Shown one piece after another: positions 44,120-55,939 of a stretch of 64,000 bases of DNA. The position numbers were made by a program, and so were the translations under genes. The DNA is from Cricetomys ansorgei (lineage: Eukaryota; Chordata; Mammalia; Rodentia; Nesomyidae): assembly GCA_026225945.1 (NCBI GenBank), contig JAMJFZ010001074.1, positions 1,077,501 through 1,141,500 on the forward strand. Direction: 5' to 3'. Position 1 is the stretch's first letter, and each line of letters begins with the position of its first letter. The notes beneath the pieces were generated by a model, which was not told the origin of the DNA, ran no database searches, and saw only the letters and a list, made by a program, of their open reading frames with translations.

Positions 44120-44580
44120 AGTCAATATCAATAGAAAGCTCTACCCATTAATACCAGGACATCAAATCATTCTTTCAAAAAAAAAAAAAAATCACCTTTC
44201 CTCAAAGCAGACTATACTATCCTGAGTTATAAAGAAGACACCAACAAAACGAACTAACGAAACCTCCATAATGTATGCCTTAAACATACTAGAAATGAAT
44301 AAAACAGATACAAATAAAAGTTCCAAACATGGAAGTTAATACATGCCCAGATAATCACGTGGTCAAACAGGAAATCACAAAAGAAAGGAAAATCCTACAC
44401 TCGAACGATTATAAATACAACAAAGCATGTTGGGGAAATGGAAAGATAAATCACAGACTAGGAGGAAAATGTGCAAAATGCGTATCTGTTAAAAGACTTG
44501 TGCTCCAACCCCAAATACAAAGAGATCCTAAAAATCAGAAACAGGCATTGGTCAGCTGTCCGTGATTATATGAAAAACCT
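44120..44580 (+). mobile_element. Probable old LINE-1 fragment
   Basis: A-rich plus strand with 'gaaatgaataaaacagatac' and similar stretches, directly before a clearer LINE-1 ORF2 block at 44936. Very diverged. Confidence 0.35.
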
Positions 44581-44584
44581 GAGA

Positions 44585-44930
44585 CACTCAACTTAAAAAG
44601 AGGAACGTTTACTTTGGCTCACAGTATGGGAAGCGCTAGTTTGCGATCAATTGAATCCATTGATTCAGGCCCACGGCAAGACTGCAAGCGATGCTGAGTG
44701 TTAATGATGAGCTAACCTACATGGTCAGTGGATTCCAGAAAGCAAAATATGAATGAAAGGGAGCCAGAATGCCAAACTCTCCTTCAAGGGCACACTTCCA
44801 CAGGACTGACCGGAAGACCCTATCAAGGTCTCATCAAGGGCCTGTGAGCACCTCCCAACAGTGCCGAAGCTAGGGACCAAGAGTTTTAGGTATGCGCCTT
44901 TGGGTTCATTTAGCCAGATCATAGCAACAA
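44585..44930 (+). mobile_element. Dispersed rodent repeat inserted in LINE-1
   Basis: 'ggaacgtttactttggctca', 'tcaagggcctgtgagcacct' and 'cccaacagtgccgaagc' match a repeat common in rodents and related to the one at 63597-63970. It splits two old LINE-1 blocks. Family not resolved. Confidence 0.5.
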
Positions 44931-44935
44931 GGAAG

Positions 44936-45195
44936 CAAACAATCTACAGACAGACACCTCACCAAAGATGTTATATGAAAGAAAATGAGCATACGGAAAC
45001 AGGGTAAATTTTGTCACTGTTGGAGAATTACAAATTAAAACAACAGAGGGATAACACTATGCACCTCTTAGAGTGGATGGCTAAAACCCAAATTTGACAG
45101 TACCAAGTGGTTTGCAAGCCCAAAGACCATGAAGGAACTGCCGGTCATTGTTGCTGGGAATTCAAAACTTTGAAAGGCAATGTTAAATAAACATT
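44936..45195 (+). mobile_element. Old LINE-1 ORF2 3' fragment
   Basis: 'caatctacagacagacacct', 'gagaattacaaattaaaaca', 'actatgcacctcttagagtg' and 'tcattgttgctgggaattca' follow the well-known LINE-1 ORF2 end. Stops and indels make it non-functional. Confidence 0.8.
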
Positions 45196-45235
45196 ATCTT
45201 ACTGTATGCTGTGAGTTAAAATGTTCTCTTCAAAA

Positions 45236-45445
45236 GGTATACTGATGTAGCTCAGTTAAAGGCTTGCCTAGAACACACAAAGTCCCATGTTTTGTGCCCA
45301 GCGCCATGCAAACCATGCACCATCATGCCTGTAATCCCAGAAGCTAGAGGATCATAGTTTTAAGGTCATCCTGTACTACAAAGTGAATTGAAAGCCAGAT
45401 TGGGTACATGAGACCCTGTCTCAAAAAACAAGAACAGAAAAACAA
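45236..45445 (+). mobile_element. B4-type SINE nested in the MLT1 LTR
   Basis: Head 'tgatgtagctcagttaaagg', box B-like 'tgtgcccagcgccatgc', B1-like body 'catgcctgtaatcccagaag' and 'tgagaccctgtctcaaaaaa'. Confidence 0.85.
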
Positions 45446-45625
45446 AAAGGCATGTTGAACCCCAAATCCTAATACCTGTGAATGTGACCTTATTTGGAAG
45501 TAGGGTCTTTGAGGATGCAATCAATTTTAAGGAGAACACGCTGGAAGATGATAGGTCTGAAATCCAACGGCTAACGACAGGGAAGAAGGAAAGAGATGCC
45601 GAGATAGACACAGACGTGCTGTGCT

Positions 45626-46019
45626 GATTGGCTTTTGCCAACGTCACAGGACTCCAGATATATCTGGGAAGAGTCCGAATTGAAGAATTGCTTCTATCAG
45701 ATTGGCCTGTGGGCATGTCTGTGGGACGTTTTCTTCACTGCTAATTGATGTGGAGGGCCCAGTCCACTGTGGGTGGTTCCATTCCTAGGCAGGTCTGCCT
45801 GAGTTGTATAAAAAAGTGGCTGAGCAAATCAGATGAAGCAAGCCAGTAAGCAATGTCCCTCCATGGTTTCTGCTTCCGTTCCTGCCTCCAGGTTCCTGCC
45901 TTGAGTTCCTACATTGGCTTCCCTTGATGACGGGCGGGTGTAAGCCAAAGAAACCCTTCCCTCCCGACATTGCTTTCGTTCAGTGCTCTCATCTCAGCAA
46001 CAGGAAACATATTAGAACA
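45626..46019 (+). mobile_element. Younger rodent repeat nested in the MLT1 LTR
   Basis: 'agtccactgtgggtggttcc', 'caagccagtaagcaatgtcc', 'ctcatctcagcaacaggaaa' and 'catattagaac' match a common rodent dispersed repeat. It lies between LTR parts that are contiguous in the ancestral element. Family name uncertain. Confidence 0.55.
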
Positions 46020-46290
46020 CAAAGAAAAAAATTAAGAAAGGCCATGTAAATATGGAGGCAAAAGTCAGAGCAACACACCCATGAGCCAAAGAGTTTCAAA
46101 GATTGCTGGGAACCACAGGAAGCAGGAAGAGACAGGAAGCATTCTTTCCTACAGCCCGGAGCAGAAGCACAGACCCGCTGACAGCTTGTTTTCAGACTTC
46201 TAGCTTCCAGCACAAGAGAGTGAATTTCTATTATTTTAAGCCACCCAGTTCATTGTAATTTATTACCACAGCCTCAGAAAACCAACACAC

Positions 46291-48700
46291 CACACAATGT
46301 AGCAGTTGTGCTCCGAGGTAATTTACCCGACCAATGTGCAGACTTACATCTTTTCACCAGTCAAGACTGTGCCGTTTAAACGTCTCCCAAGAGTGATGCT
46401 CTCAATGTTCTGCTGACCACATGGCTCTCCAGAATCAATAGCAATGATTAAAGACAGACCTGTGGGAATGAGACTGCTCTCGGGGGTGGGGGGCCCCGGT
46501 CTCAGCACTGGTGTGCCTCACCACTGGGACTCATTCATCCTTGGAAATCACTGGAATCCTCATTATAACCCACAAATCCTTGACACATTTAAAGAGGGGG
46601 CCTTTTTTTTTTTTAAGGAAAAAAAAAAAGCAATGTGCAAAAATGTAAATTATGCTATATACATCGCCTTCTGATGAAATGTTATTACTTGCATTGATGC
46701 CTTAAATGTCATTTAGCAGCCTCAAGGAAATCAATGCGCACTCGGGGGTAATAGAAAAATCTCAGGAAGAAGGGGAACAGAACCCAGTGAGTTTGTAAGT
46801 TGCGTCAAGGTTTGTACCTGTGTGGTGGCTCACAGTTCTGGATCCCTGGCTGTCCATAGTCATCTGGGTCCCAAAGCAATGGCATCAAAAAGTAAAGAGG
46901 TGTGTGGAGGTGCATCAGAGAGGAGAGCATGCCTGATAACCTCCCTACCAAAACACTTGGGAACGTAAACACTTGTGAGCTTTTACGAATTCTTATTATT
47001 CTGTTTGTTCAAATCAGATGTTTTCCTGCCTGTAACGTTTTCACCCTGATTTTCTACACAAATGCAAGGGCCAGGTCCTATACGAGCCACAGCATCCAGT
47101 AAGCACATAATAAATGTTTACAGTTGATGGACACAAAACACATTCCAATCAAGAAGGACTTCCATGGCTTGTTCAAGCTCCAGGGCCCCAAAACACACTT
47201 TGCTTTTTACCACAGAGCACAGCCCTTTCTAACTCTGATGTCTGCTTTCTCTTCTCAATGAGTCTTCTTCCTTCTACTCTTCCGAATAACCCTGCTCTGA
47301 CTTGAGGCACTGGATTCCCCTTCATATATCATATTATATCATCTTATATTATTATATTATATCCTAATAACCTTTGAACATTGAGTCTGTGGATAATTTT
47401 TGCAATCATAATCACATTGTACCATTCTATCTGTTTTTGTTCACTCTCATCAGTAATAAGAGAGCAAACTGACTTCCTGTAGTACTTCATTTAAGCCTGA
47501 TGGGCACTGTATAGTAAGTATTCTGTCTTTGAGCATCTGGGCAGCATCTTCAGTGGCTTCCTGGTCGAGATGGGATTCTGAGGACAGACCACCTCAAGGA
47601 CACCTCTTGAAGGCATATCTGTTGGACCAGAAGGGAACAGAGGTCTCTTCCTGCCCTGGCACCGGTCACTGACATCCACTCAATGAGTGTTAAAGAAGGT
47701 CTAGGTGTTAAGAACGACTCCGCTGCCCCTGAACCATTAGCATCTCCCAAAGAGGAACAGGGGACCAAGGACCATGCCCCCTGCCTTGTGTACAGTCACT
47801 CTGCCTCCAAAGGCTGGGAAACCCCTTCTGAGAGGCCCATGCCTTGCCTTAATGTAAATGATGTTCAGGCTTCTCACCAGATCATTCAAATAGAAAGGGC
47901 ACAGAGAGAGTCAAGTATAATCATTCAGCGCTGAGCAGAGAGAACAGAAGCACTTGAAACTCAAGAACAAACTGTCATTGGGGAGCCCTACAACACTGGG
48001 GAGAGGAGAGAGAAGGGGTGGGCAGTTTAGGAACTCCAAAAGGGGTTGGGGTGGAGAGTCAGGGGCTATCAGAACAAACTGAAGCAGTGGACAAAGTAAT
48101 TCAGAAGAGGGCACTCTGAAAAACTCCATTTGACTTTCTTCAAACCTTTAACCCTTACTGTAAGAACAAAAAATACACTGAGTAAGAGCGAGGCTGTGTC
48201 CTCAACAGTTGCCGCTGCTGTCTATTACGGGTGTGCAGGTGGCAAGCTAAGCTCTGTGGCCCGCCCTGCGATGGGAGAGGCCAAGGTGACCACTGTCAGG
48301 AGAGGGGTACGCAGGCAGCCTCAGTGACTTCCTACAATGAACCTGTTAACCGTGTAGTAGGAGCAAATGGTTATTATCTCGCATACGCTTGTTTATATAT
48401 GCCTAAATGTTATAAGCATTTCATTGCTCTTCAAAGGAGAATCAGAGACTCACTTCACATTTAGGGGAAAAGGGACGGGATTAGGAGTGAGGCTCGGGAG
48501 GCAGAAACTAAGGAACGAGGTAAGTAGGAAGAGAGAAAAACAGAGGAGAAACCATGAACTAACGGTCGCCACGCAGTTTGCTAAGCTAAAGATCCTGTCA
48601 GTGTTTTGATCAGACAGCCCTGTACCCATCTCCCATTGACCAGAAGGCTCACTCAATTGCCCATAGCATTCGGGTTTCTAAAACCCATCAGCTAAATAGC
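46291..48700. other. Intergenic, no gene seen
   Basis: An AT-rich stretch with TATATTAT units lies at 47320-47365, and an L2/MIR-like tail ('cagtaagcacataataaatg') at 47095-47125. No coding exon. Confidence 0.5.
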
Positions 48701-48739
48701 TTCATCCAATTTAAAGCAGCTCCTCCAACAAACAGGAAA

Positions 48740-48821
48740 GCGGGGAGAAGGGGGCAGTAACTGCAGCTCCCCCAAGCGCAGGAAAGGCGACGAGCATGCG
48801 CATCTGGGCAAGCCGCAGCTC
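48740..48821. promoter_or_regulatory. Small isolated CpG cluster with NRF1-like motif
   Basis: Seven CpGs in 82 bp, in a region where CpG is otherwise rare. It includes GCATGCGC (48794-48801), close to half of the NRF1 palindrome. No adjacent coding exon was found. A distal promoter or enhancer is possible but unproven. Confidence 0.35.
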
Positions 48822-49394
48822 GCAGCTCCTTCCTTTTGGGGACAGAAAGAGATGCTCTAGCCAAGTTCAAAATGAAGCTGCATGTCCCTCCAGACCCTTC
48901 TTCTGCTATCACCGTATAATTTACTGTAATTTACAAGCAAGATGTCTGCATAGTTAACCTTCCTCTTTCGCATCTGGCATTTGTCATCAGAAGCAGACTG
49001 GTGAGGGTTTTGGGAAAGGCACCTCCTGTACTGTAGATTTAGAACATTCCAGGTCTGTTTCTTTAAATGTTGAAAGTACAGCGGAGCCTCAGGGAGCTTT
49101 ATGACAGCAGGTGTAGGGGGAGGTCCTGATGTTATCTAAATGAATTAGGGCCAGACAGGGGGAAACAAAGGACACTAACTTTTACAGCTAAGAGAGCACT
49201 TAAAATCCGGTTAGCTTCCTCAGTGTCTACATGTGGCCTGCAGCTTTCTCAGGGACCCTGAGCCTTGATGGCTAAGATGAAACTGGAAGCTGAGTTTTCT
49301 ATGACATCATTCAGGATTGGCTTATTAACATTTAATTTTTCTTTCCCAGATGGTGAAAACAGAAATTTTTAGGGTATTCATTTCACAGAAATAT

Positions 49395-49560
49395 TGTTGT
49401 AGTTTGGGTGTTTGTTCTTCAAATCCATGCATTAGAAGCTTGATTCATGATACAGTGGTCTTGGCAAGAGTTTGGGTCCCTGGGGTGGAGCGCTCATAAA
49501 TGGAATGATGTCATTTCTCATGGGTAGATTTTTTACCTAGAAAATTTTTAACCTAATGCA
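49395..49560 (+). mobile_element. Partial MaLR LTR
   Basis: 'gttgtagtttgggtgtttgt', 'agcttgattcatgatacagt' and 'gggtccctggggtggagcgc' resemble the 5' half of an MLT/MST LTR. The 3' half is not clear. Confidence 0.5.
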
Positions 49561-50259
49561 TCAAATCTACCCCTCATATTTTGTTTCCTTGATCTCTGAC
49601 CTGTTATGACACAACACACAGGCCCTCACAAGATGCTACAACTTGCCATCGGACCTGACAGCCTTCAACCTAGAGCTAAATGATGAATATTGGAGCAGTT
49701 AAACTTATTTTTCTCTTTTGAATTTCACAACAGCATTGGCAAAATGGACTAACCACTTTATGTTTTCCCCATCTCTCTGATACTTGCTGTCATTTCCTAT
49801 ATATCAGCCACAGTCAGTAGCAATCTGCGGGTCTCAAAAGAACGATGCTTGTGCTGTCTGGAGCTATCACAAGGGAAGCTGAGTGCAGAGGCATCTCTGT
49901 GCCTTCCATGATTAGTCTCCACCATGAAGCCAGGTGGTCAGTGTCCACGGCCAGACCCCTGAGAAGCTGCCGTGCCTACTCCTGACCACTGTGTCTGTCC
50001 TATCTAAAGAGACCTGGCTACTACCCAGTTCCTGCTTCTCACTTGGGCTCTATCTCAAGGTTTGTGTCCCCTGTCAACTGACACAGCTCTTGGGGTCCAT
50101 TGGGCTCAAAGATCCAAATTGTGAATGAAACTGAAACCCCTTGAATCAGTGAGCAGCCCGACATAAGCCCGTACTGAACCACAGTAGAATGCAGGTTCTG
50201 ACCCAGCACATACACCACGTGCTGTAAAGGACATATTACTGTTTGGAGTCCTAAAAAGC

Positions 50260-50260
<1 letters not shown>

Positions 50261-50305
<45 letters not shown>

Positions 50306-50616
50306 GTGTTCATCTTTGTGTGTATATGTGTGTGTGTGTTCATGTTTGTGTGTATGTACATGTTTGTATGTGTACACGTTTGTACATGGGAGAACACCGT
50401 TGGGTTTCAGTCCTAGCCTACCTTGTCTGAGATAGGGTCTCTTGTTGTTTGCTCTGGTGTATGACAATCTAATAGGCATGAGAGCTTCAGTCTCCATCCC
50501 TCGCCTCCCCAGAGGCGCACCAGGACTATGGCTTACCACTGCTTCTCACTTTACCCTCGTCCTCACACTTGTCTGACAATTTACCCACTGAAGCGACTTC
50601 CCAGTCCTGGTAGGTA
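50261..50616 (-). mobile_element. (GT)n run with reversed RSINE1/B4-type SINE
   Basis: A (GT)n run at 50261-50303 and GT-rich DNA to 50390 lead into 'gagatagggtctcttg' and end with 'ttacccactgaagcgacttc', the reversed tRNA-like head. The GT run is the SINE tail on the other strand. Confidence 0.6.
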
Positions 50617-50619
50617 GGA

Positions 50620-51560
50620 TTTTGTCTGAGACAATTACTTATACTCTTCTAAAATAGTAAGGACTTTGTTGGCATTTCGAAAGTCAAAAAAGAATAGAAA
50701 TTCCTGCAAGAAACACAAGCGAAAGACTGACTCCTGAATTTGGGGTAATATCCAAGGAAAAGCTGAGTCTGCATCCAGAGTAAACATGAACAGTCCCTGG
50801 CATAACAGAAGAGCATTATAGAGTTTGTTATACCACAACAGTATCACATCAGCTCCGCAGCAACGTGGACTGAGAAAATCAAATTAGTATTATTTTTATG
50901 AAAGAGACTGATCTCCGTCTGTGTGTTCATGGTTACATGGCATTTCTAAAAGACAATTGGCTTGTTAAATGTACCACGATAACATTGGAAGACAGCCAGT
51001 GAGCATCTTTCAACTAGAAATCATTGCTTTACATCAAGATATAAAAGTTGTTCTCACATAAAATATAAAGCTAATCATTTCCATAAAATTTCAGACAAAA
51101 AGTTTTAGGGTGTCAAAGTGAGGAACTAAAGAAAATGTCTTCATCTATAGCAGGGTTGCTAGATGAAACAGGAGATTCTCAGTTAAATTTTAATCTCATA
51201 TGAATAATGGATAACGTTTCACACACAGAAAACCTTCGAAGCCACCTGGGCTTCCTATGTTTGTGTTCACTGAATCCGGCAATCATAACGTAAAGGGTTA
51301 ATTTTGTTTCCAAACACTGTCACTGGGTGAAACTCAAACTGAATGATGGTCAATTAATTTGGAAAATAAGTCAGTGTAGTTTCAAATCTCACAAAGATGG
51401 GGCTTCTCAATATTGGAACTTCTGACATGTTGGACTGGATAGTTCTTTTTTGAGGGGCCGTGTCTTCAGATGCCCTGAAGCTTCTTGGCTTCTCCCGAGC
51501 TAAACGTCAGTAGCAACCCCTTGTTATGACAACAACAACAAAAAAAAAAAATTCGTCTCT
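50620..51560. other. Intergenic, no gene seen
   Basis: AT-rich, apparently unique sequence with a CAA/A-run at 51531-51551. Confidence 0.5.
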
Positions 51561-51564
51561 GGGA

Positions 51565-51768
51565 CAAGGTTATTAGCTCAGTAGGTAAAGTGCTCGGCTT
51601 GCAAGTAGAAGGAGCTGAGTTCAGTCCCTAGAACCACATTGTTTTAAATGCAGAACTCTGTGGTGCACACTGGTCGGTCCAGGAGTGGGGGAAGTAGAAA
51701 CAGTTGGGCATCTCTGGCCTCCACATGTACATCCATACGTGTGCACACGCATGTACTTGCATACACAC

Positions 51769-51804
<36 letters not shown>

Positions 51805-51805
51805 G
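51565..51805 (+). mobile_element. RSINE1/B4-type SINE with CA tail
   Basis: Head 'ttagctcagtaggtaaagtg' with 'gagttcagtccctagaacc', 3' part 'gggcatctctggcctccaca', and a tail of CATA then (CA)n to 51802. Confidence 0.8.
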
Positions 51806-51989
51806 CACACATCTCCAGACATTCCCAAACATGATGTGGGGGTGAGGGTGATGGGTGATAGAATCTCTCCTGGTTAAGGACTGCTGTTCTAGGGGAAGCA
51901 TCATGTTTATAAGTTGAGTATGTGATGTTTTAGTAGAAACCTGGTCTGGCCGGATCTCGAGAAAAGAAAAGGGTAGCCATTTTGTATGC

Positions 51990-52080
51990 AACAATCTTTT
52001 AATATATTTTATATCATATATATATTTATATATATTTATTTATATAATTTATATTTTATTATATATATGTATGTACATAT
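51990..52080. repeat. AT-rich low-complexity stretch
   Basis: About 90 bp of TATA/TTTA units ('atatatatttatatatattt'). Confidence 0.95.
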
Positions 52081-52908
52081 GAAGAGATATCATCAGAGGA
52101 AATGGATGCGCTAAGTAGCTGGTGCACATGGGAGGGTTTTGCAGTCTGGGGCTGCATTAGTAGCTTCTGCTTGATCCAGTGTCTGTGAGAGAAGCAGGCA
52201 GCAGGTAGCACTTGTGACAGGGAGAACTCAGGGTCCCGGCGTTGTCTCATCCAGGCTCTGAGAGAACAGCTAGTACAGACCTTTGGGGAAGGCGTGTTGT
52301 GTTTGGATAGCAATAACTGAAATTCCACCTTAGACCACCTAGCTGCTAGCCATGTGTGTCCAAGAGCATATGACCAAGAGATTAGGTCAGAATTCAAGGA
52401 AGGAATCTATTTACTATTTGATTTTTCATTAAGTATTTTGACAGGGAATTTTGGAAAGGTCTTGTTTCTATTTTTCTCCAGAAAGCATGTGAATTTAGTT
52501 TGCTACTTAACAACAACAGAAAGAAAAAAAACTAGAACAGTTACACATATTAGGAAAACAATCTTTAAAGAATTACCCTCTTGGGTCTGTGCAGCTCTAA
52601 GCTGTCCCTTGGTCCTGTGTTGAGAGCCACTAATCATCCTGTGTGCCCAGGACTTTCCCAGCTTAATCCCGATCTCCACGGAAACTCTACATGGTTGCCA
52701 GGTTGGAGTGAAAATTCACATCTGCTTCCAAAAAAGAGAAACTCAAAAGGACAAGTGGTCAAAAAGATTCCAAAGAGAATGTGCAAACGTCTTATTCTAC
52801 CTTTAATTTATGATCTGTAACTTTGAGTTTTGTGAAGATAATGCCGCAGAACTCTTTCGATTGAGTTGTTCTAAGGAAATTTGGAGGACAAATACCCCAA
52901 CAGTATGC

Positions 52909-53118
52909 TTCCCCCTCCTTCTCTTCTTCCTCCTCTTCCTCCTCCTCCCCCTCCTCCCTTTCTCCTTCTCCTCCCCCTTCTTCCTCCCCCCTTCTTCCTC
53001 CTTTTCTTCTTTCTCTTCCTCCTCCTCCTCCTCCTCTTCCTCTTCTTTGTCCCCCACCTTCCTCCTTCTTTTCCTTCTCTTCCTCCACCTCCTGCTCCTG
53101 CTCCTTCTCCTTCCATAT
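52909..53118. repeat. Polypyrimidine tract (CTT/CCT)n
   Basis: About 210 bp almost only C and T on the plus strand. It is the strand complement in character to the polypurine tract at 18599-18836. Lys/Glu/Gly-rich and Leu/Pro/Ser-rich frames here are artefacts. Confidence 0.95.
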
Positions 53119-53119
53119 G

Positions 53120-54390
53120 TCAAGGTAACTCTATACAGGGCAAAGGCAAGGAAAGCTCTATTGTCCTTATGGTGGAACAGAAACGCACTCCTCCGTGAGG
53201 ACTGAGTAAGTTGTACTAACTTGGGACCCCACAGCAGACTGCCTCGAATAATTTAAAAGCTGGTTATTCTCACACATAACAGGCTGGAAGTGCACAGATG
53301 CACAGCGGTCCAGGGTTTGTGGGGAGCTCCATTCATGTAGAATACAGCAGCCTCGATACTGCTAACTTGTTACTCTCCAGCCCCGAAGGCATTCTCTTTA
53401 TCCACCGATCAAAGCTCACTCACCCTTCCTCTATCTTTGTCTCCACTTGCAGGAAAGGAGAGCAAGAGGAAGCCAGATGCAACAAATAGCTTTCTGCTAG
53501 AGAAAGGTCACAGAGTGGAGTTCCCAGGAGATATTCTGTGATGAAGAGGTGTGGGAGAGTTTATTAAGGGGTACTCCCTGAATCAATGCCTGTGATGGAG
53601 AAAGGAAAGAAACTGAGAGGAGGATGTTAAGTTAGATTGATGGAAAGCACAGCTAAGTCTCTTCTCAACCAGCACAGATTGTGTCGAAGCTCAGGAGATC
53701 GTCAGAGCTCGCTTTAGATGGTGGCCCTTTGGGTTCCTCAACAAGATATTGGCGCTGAGCTGCCCCAGGAAAGGAGCATGACTTTAGATGACATAGCTCT
53801 TTTCATTTGAGACCATGTAAAGGGAGGCAACATCAGCTATCAGCTTTTAAGATGGAAAGGTGGCAGTGAACCACAGCATCCTTGAGAAGATGTGAACAGA
53901 AAGTCGAATAAGAAACTCTATTTATGTCTCTTTATGGGGAATATCTGGAATGGCCACCATAGCTGCAAGGGAGTGTTGGAACTGCTCTCTCTAGCTAGGA
54001 AGACTGGTCTTAGCTACCATTAAAAGGAGTAGGGGGGTAATAGAAAGAAAAAGGATTATTTCAGTTTAACAAATGGACTACAGCAAAAACATTTCACTGA
54101 GGTAGTCTAGCTACAACTCACAGAGTCAGAAAGAGCTAAAAATTGGGCAGGAACGAACAGTGGTGACTCACATCCAGCGATGTCCTTTGACTGTCTCAAA
54201 CGCACCTAGATTTCCTGATGGGCTGGGGCTGAGTCCCCAGAACTCTGTAGAAATAGATTCCTAAGGGTTAACTTCCAGGCTGTTCTCACAAACCCCAAGT
54301 CACATAAAGAACATAAAGGTATTTAGATAGTTTTAGAAGGACTGATGCATATCAGGGCAAGTGACTTAATGTAAAGGATAAAATGTACTA
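53120..54390. other. Intergenic, no gene seen
   Basis: No exon or clear repeat. Confidence 0.5.
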
Positions 54391-54394
54391 AGAT

Positions 54395-54540
54395 ATAGGT
54401 CAGGTATGGCGATGCAGGAAGCTAAGGAAGGGAGCTACTGTGAGTATCTCTGAGTACTCTGAGTACTCTGAGCGATGTGGTGAGTATGTGGCTAGCCTGG
54501 CTGTGTAACAAGACTTGTCTCCAAAACAATTTAACTGAAG
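54395..54540 (+). mobile_element. Diverged B1 SINE with small internal expansion
   Basis: 'caggtatggcgatgcaggaa', 'gctagcctggctgtgtaaca' and 'gacttgtctccaaaac' follow B1 order. A 'tctgagtac' unit is repeated in the middle. Confidence 0.55.
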
Positions 54541-55204
54541 GCAAAGTAAATGAACTGAAATATGATTCTGCTCCTACAGAGAAAACATTGATTATATTGA
54601 TCTAAGATACCAAAGGTAGAAAGGTGCCATGTTCTGTTGATGTTACTCGGATTTTCGGTGTAGTAATGGTGAGTTGAAAAGGAGACTTAGAAATGTCCAA
54701 GCATCTAGCACCTCTCTTCATACAAAGTAGCCGGTGCTAATCTGCACAGGTATTGGAAAAGCCACCCACCATCACCCACCACCCTACAGAAGACTTGGTA
54801 GTCAACCAGTGGTGGAGCTGTTTTAGACAGTATGGGACTGGCCAACTGAGAGATCCTGATCTCTGTCCAGCACTGTAACTTTGAAGTGGTCTGTTGAGGA
54901 AGTGTATTTTTAGTTATGTTTGAAATACTTTTATGCACTGTTGGGTGAGGGGCTGTCCTAAGTCTAGGGCGTTCTGTGTTGTTTGCAGGTGTTGGGTTTC
55001 TGTGGGGGTTGTTTAATTGCTAATGATCTTCACGTGCTATCAGTAACATACCTGAGGTGTTCTGAAAGAATAAAACCACCTCGAGGCTCCACTATGTAGT
55101 CTGGCACTGGCCATGAGGGTGGTTCCCTCTGCTGAGTTCTGGCAGGGTTTGCAGATATGAAATTACCTCCTTGTCTTCTTGCTGAACAACAGCAGCAACA
55201 TTCA

Positions 55205-55575
55205 ACTACAGTGACCCCCAGAAAAGATTCACGTGTTGAAGGCGTGATCCCAAGCCAGGGACACTATTGAGAGCTGATCGGACTTCATGAGTGGATTCAT
55301 CTGTTAATGAGTTCATTGCTGATGGACTATCGGGATGTGAAACTTACTTAAAGGGGGTCACTGAGGCATGCCTTCAAAAGGTATATTTTATCACTAGGCC
55401 CAGCCTTTCTGATTCCTGGCTGCTCTGAGGACAGCAGTCTGTCTCCTCTGCCGTGTGTCTCCTACCACCGTGATTCTCTCCACACCACAGGTCTTAGCAA
55501 GCTCTGTGCCCTTCATGTTTAATCTCAGAAGAGTCTTGAGAGTTCTGTATTTTGATATTTTAAGAAAAAAGTGAT
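55205..55575 (+). mobile_element. Diverged MaLR-type LTR
   Basis: 'gattcacgtgttgaaggcgt', 'cttcatgagtggattcatct' and 'caggtcttagcaagctctg' resemble MLT-type LTR blocks in order. The ends are not defined. Confidence 0.4.
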
Positions 55576-55724
55576 ATCCCATGAAGAGCCCTCCCTTGAG
55601 CCTTGACTGAAGTCACTTCTGAGATGTAGCAGTAACCAGCAGAGGCGATGGCTGGTGCGCCAGCCTGCCCCAGGTACGTGCACACTAAGCAGCATGGCGG
55701 GGAATAAGAACGGGCATCAATTCC

Positions 55725-55935
55725 CACAGGCCTGGGGCCGGATCCCTGATCCCTTTATTAGCTGTGTGGTCATGGAAGAGTTCTTTATCCTCACTGAGCT
55801 TCCACCTCATTTGTAAAATAGGGACATAACAACAGTACCTGCCCCACAGGGCTGCTGTGAGAATCAACCGATGTCAAGTTAGCCCTTGGCGCAGCCCCTA
55901 GAATGTAGTATGCACTGACAAATGACAGCTGTTGC
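55725..55935 (-). mobile_element. MIR SINE
   Basis: Reversed MIR: 'tccacctcatttgtaaaata', 'ggctgctgtgagaatcaacc' and 'gaatgtagtatgcactgac'. Confidence 0.8.
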
Positions 55936-55939
55936 AGTA

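Larger units (their letters stand above)
45206..46290 (+). mobile_element. MLT1-type MaLR LTR with two nested insertions
   Basis: LTR start 'tgctgtgagttaaaatgttc' (about 45206-45235), middle 'ctaatacctgtgaatgtgac' to 'gatagacacagacgtgctg' (about 45450-45625) and end 'cagacttctagcttccagca' to 'ttaagccacccagttcattg' (46020-46290) are in correct order. A B4 SINE and a younger repeat separate the three parts. Confidence 0.8.

Noticed and set aside
52792..53205. Glu/Lys/Gly-rich and Leu/Pro-rich frames
   Set aside because: Low-complexity polypyrimidine DNA, as above.
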